Below, one piece after another: positions 31,429 to 33,235 of a DNA stretch of 33,235 nucleotides (position 1 is its first letter; each line of letters starts with the position of its first letter). Under the pieces are notes generated by a model. It saw nothing but the letters and a program-made list of their open reading frames with translations. It ran no database searches and was not told the DNA's origin. The translations under genes and the position numbers were made by a program. This DNA is from Treponema sp. GTDB lineage: Bacteria > Spirochaetota > Spirochaetia > Treponematales > Breznakiellaceae. The stretch spans positions 1 to 33,235 of the forward strand of contig JAIROG010000045.1 in NCBI GenBank assembly GCA_031257675.1. The letters are read 5' to 3'.

Positions 31429-32062
31429 TCAGATCGACGGCGGAGCTTGATCCGATACGGCTGCAGCCGGCTTCAAGGAAGGCGATCATGGCTTCCTTGG
31501 TTTTTATGCCGCCTGCGGCTTTTATCTTCGCCTTCTTTCCGATATATGTTCTGAAAAGCGCGATGTCTTCCAACGTTGCGCCTGCGGCACCGAACCCTGT
31601 TGAGGTTTTAATGTAGTCCGCGCCCACATTGGCGATGATTTCGCACATGCGGATTTTTTCCTGTTCGGTCAGACAGCATGTTTCTATGATCACTTTGAGA
31701 ATCGCATCCTTCACAACATTCTTTATGCGTCCAATTTCATCTTCTACGCTGTCGAAGCGCCCGCTTTTGAGCCAAGCGATATTGACAACCATATCGATTT
31801 CCGAAGCGCCGTCCGCCATGGCGGTTTCGGCCTCCGCTATTTTCGACTGCGTGACGCTGTAGCCTAACGGAAAGCCGATAACTGTGCAGACGACAAGGAC
31901 TGGAAACGCCTCGCGCGCGCGTTTGACATAACACGGCGGGATGCATACGGACGCCGTTTTGTACCTGATAGCTTCATCGCAGAGTTTTGCGATTTCATCC
32001 CATGTCGCTGTCGCCTTGAGAAGCGTGTGATCCACGCAAGCTAAAATTTCCTGATCAGTCAT
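31418..32062 (-). CDS. deoC: Deoxyribose-phosphate aldolase
   Basis: Cytoplasmic class I aldolase cleaving 2-deoxyribose 5-phosphate to glyceraldehyde 3-phosphate and acetaldehyde, 214 aa. The Schiff-base lysine is Lys152 in ADYIKTSTGFG; the proton-relay Asp90 (SEIDMVVN) and Lys181 (KIKAAGGIK) are also visible. It starts at ATG 32062 inside the end of chrA (8-nt overlap, ATGACTGA), with AAGGA upstream in that gene, so the two are co-translated. It permits salvage of deoxynucleosides; no nucleoside phosphorylase is in the window. Confidence 0.94.
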   Translation of the reverse strand: MTDQEILACVDHTLLKATATWDEIAKLCDEAIRYKTASVCIPPCYVKRAREAFPVLVVCTVIGFPLGYSVTQSKIAEAETAMADGASEIDMVVNIAWLKSGRFDSVEDEIGRIKNVVKDAILKVIIETCCLTEQEKIRMCEIIANVGADYIKTSTGFGAAGATLEDIALFRTYIGKKAKIKAAGGIKTKEAMIAFLEAGCSRIGSSSAVDLIIR

Positions 32063-32705
32063 GGTTTTTTCCTTTCTTTAAACTTGCATCTTGTTTGAAG
32101 AATTGTGAAAAGAATCCGCCGTATAAAAAGAAGCCCGCAAGCCCCGCCGCCATGACCAGCGGTACAGGACCGACGCCCCCAAAAGCCGAAAGGGAGAACG
32201 CGATTAGAAATATGAGAAGGGCAAGACTCGGCCGCCGTCCCGCGTTGTTTTTGGCGCGGTTTTCCACCGGCTCTCGCGCGGCGACGCCGGATTTTTTGGA
32301 GAAAAATCCGGCGCAGAGTTTTGCCACCGTGGACAGAATCAAGGCGCCTGCCGCGACCCTGACTCCGGCAAAGGCGGACTGTACAGTCGGGTAGCCGGCG
32401 AAACGGGCTGCGCATAGCGCAAGCACGGCGACGAGCGCGACGCCCGGCAATACAAAGCCAATGGTGGCGACCACGCCACCCGCCGCGCCTTTCCGCTTGC
32501 AACCGATAAAGGTCGACATGTTTACCGCGATGACGCCGGGCGTTACATGGGCGACGGCGTAGCAATCCAGCGCCTCGTCCATGGTGATCCAGCCTCTCTT
32601 TCCAATGATTTCACGTTCCAGTACCGGCATCATCGCGTAGCCGCCTCCAAACGTAACGCATCCCATTTTGAGGAAGATGATAAAAAGATCGATCAATTCT
32701 TTCAT
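32055..32705 (-). CDS. ChrA-type chromate transporter, single-domain
   Basis: 216-aa inner-membrane protein with one CHR domain, the short form of the chromate ion transporter family. The signature FGGGYAMMPVLEREI lies near residue 19, followed by AVAHVTPGVIAVNMSTFIG and several hydrophobic segments. Short ChrA proteins usually occur as two adjacent genes acting together; only one is seen here, and the physiological substrate in a gut spirochaete is unknown. It is first in an operon with deoC. Ribosome site before ATG 32705 is weak. A TATGAT -10-like box lies about 50 bp upstream on the minus strand (near 32740-32745). Confidence 0.85.
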   Translation of the reverse strand: MKELIDLFIIFLKMGCVTFGGGYAMMPVLEREIIGKRGWITMDEALDCYAVAHVTPGVIAVNMSTFIGCKRKGAAGGVVATIGFVLPGVALVAVLALCAARFAGYPTVQSAFAGVRVAAGALILSTVAKLCAGFFSKKSGVAAREPVENRAKNNAGRRPSLALLIFLIAFSLSAFGGVGPVPLVMAAGLAGFFLYGGFFSQFFKQDASLKKGKNHD

Positions 32706-32764
32706 ATTTTTTCAGACGCCTGTTTCTTGTCTGCATACTATCATATAATGGTCTGTCTGTATAT

Positions 32765-32881
32765 GGCGTTTGCCGGGTCGGACAAGGGCTTTGTTGCGGC
32801 GTATACGCCGCAACGCGAAATCAGAGCCGCTACGGAGTCCGATCCGCCTGCCGGCGGCGAAGCGCAACATGGCCGTTAGGC
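32765..32881. other. attC-like site, diverged
   Basis: The right end is GTTAGGC (32875-32881), a canonical integron R' core. The interior shares GATCCGCCTGCCGGCGGCGAAGCGCA with the other sites (GATCCGCCTACTGGCGGCGAAGCGCA at 24486-24511 allowing substitutions). A separate stem GTTGCGGCGTATACGCCGCAAC is at 32791-32812. The left end is not conserved (GGCGTTTGCCGG is the best counterpart). Confidence 0.45.
32791..32812. repeat. Perfect 22-bp palindrome inside the attC-like site
   Basis: GTTGCGGCGTATACGCCGCAAC reads the same on both strands. It is located within the diverged attC-like site and probably forms its tip stem. Confidence 0.6.
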
Positions 32882-33038
32882 GGCGTCACCTTGCTTTTAT
32901 TGCAATAATAAGTCAATGGCTTTTTGATATATTCTTTTTACAATATTGGCTTCTGTTTCATTATAACGCAAGCATATATTATTATTTATCGTTATATACT
33001 AACGGATAATAAATTATACAAATTTTTAGCGGAAACCC

Positions 33039-33235
33039 GTGAAGAAAGTCAGAAAGGACATTATCCACTTTCTTATGCAATCCTGCCAATCATCCATTTC
33101 TAATGACGCATTAATTACTCATGTTACGCAAAAGCGCCATTATCCCCCATATTATAGGCAGAAAGTAATTCCATCGCGCGTTTCAGTGATGCCAGGTAAA
33201 TTTGTGATTTTACCGCAAAATGATTGTATCCGTGG
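33039..33235 (+). CDS. Partial ORF at the right edge, unknown
   Basis: GTG 33039 opens a frame that stays open for 65 codons to the window end, beginning with a basic helix (VKKVRKDIIHFLMQ) and continuing with HVTQKRHYPPYYRQKV. A weak GCGGAA ribosome site lies 5-8 nt upstream. Located about 160 bp after the attC-like GTTAGGC, it could be the first gene of another cassette. Too short to assign. Confidence 0.35.
   Translation, partial: MKKVRKDIIHFLMQSCQSSISNDALITHVTQKRHYPPYYRQKVIPSRVSVMPGKFVILPQNDCIR

Overview
The window looks like a piece of a spirochaete chromosome, most probably a Treponema of the termite-gut or rumen type. This is inferred from gene content: a P13-like spirochaetal porin fragment, a BspA-like leucine-rich-repeat protein, PotD- and MtlD-type proteins, TPR/transglutaminase-like exported proteins, and gene-cassette (attC-like) repeats of a kind also reported from Treponema. 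Compact, GC-balanced metabolic operons alternate with AT-rich accessory stretches that carry many broken genes. No rRNA, tRNA or CRISPR array was seen.

Layout. 1-6.7 kb (minus strand): two tight operons, GH3-like acyl-adenylating enzyme > CrtI-like FAD oxidoreductase > HAD phosphatase, and PfkB sugar kinase > mannitol-1-phosphate dehydrogenase. 6.8-8.6 kb: a 21-bp tandem array followed by AT-rich genes (flavin-reductase-like, lipoprotein) separated by attC-like sites, resembling integron cassettes without an integrase in view. 9-10.2 kb: a secreted-protein gene split by a decayed IS200/IS605-type element. 10.2-13.2 kb: a small secreted protein, a transglutaminase-like/TPR exported protein, and a frameshifted BspA-like gene. 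13.7-16.9 kb (plus strand): dtd, a nitroreductase, hisF, and an unusual hisA-hisI-hisE triple fusion.

16.9-19.8 kb: a beta-CASP metallo-beta-lactamase gene split by an apparent 2-bp slip in an AT tract, flanked by two 136-bp direct repeats that each carry a promoter and the start of an exported-protein ORF. 19.9-20.6 kb: a small membrane protein overlapping a PTS IIA (PtsN-like) gene. 20.9-26.3 kb: a second accessory zone bounded by near-identical attC-like sites, with a second 21-bp array, a broken transglutaminase/TPR lipoprotein gene, a frameshifted conserved hypothetical, a truncated P13-like porin and a heavily decayed plus-strand gene. 26.3-28 kb: a large cytoplasmic protein of unknown function. 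28.4-30 kb: relics of lrgB and of an IS30-type transposase that has lost its catalytic centre. 30.4-32.7 kb: polyamine-binding lipoprotein PotD, converging on deoC and chrA. 32.8 kb to the end: one more attC-like site and the start of a possible cassette ORF.

Frameshifts cluster in accessory genes while housekeeping genes are intact, which argues for real decay rather than poor sequence. Three homopolymer or dinucleotide cases (AT tract in the beta-CASP gene; C tracts in two neighbouring genes) could be phase variation or assembly error. The strongest candidates for something new are the paired 21-bp arrays upstream of unrelated genes, the HisA-HisIE fusion, the repeat-flanked beta-CASP module with an overlapping leader ORF, and the GH3/CrtI/HAD operon.
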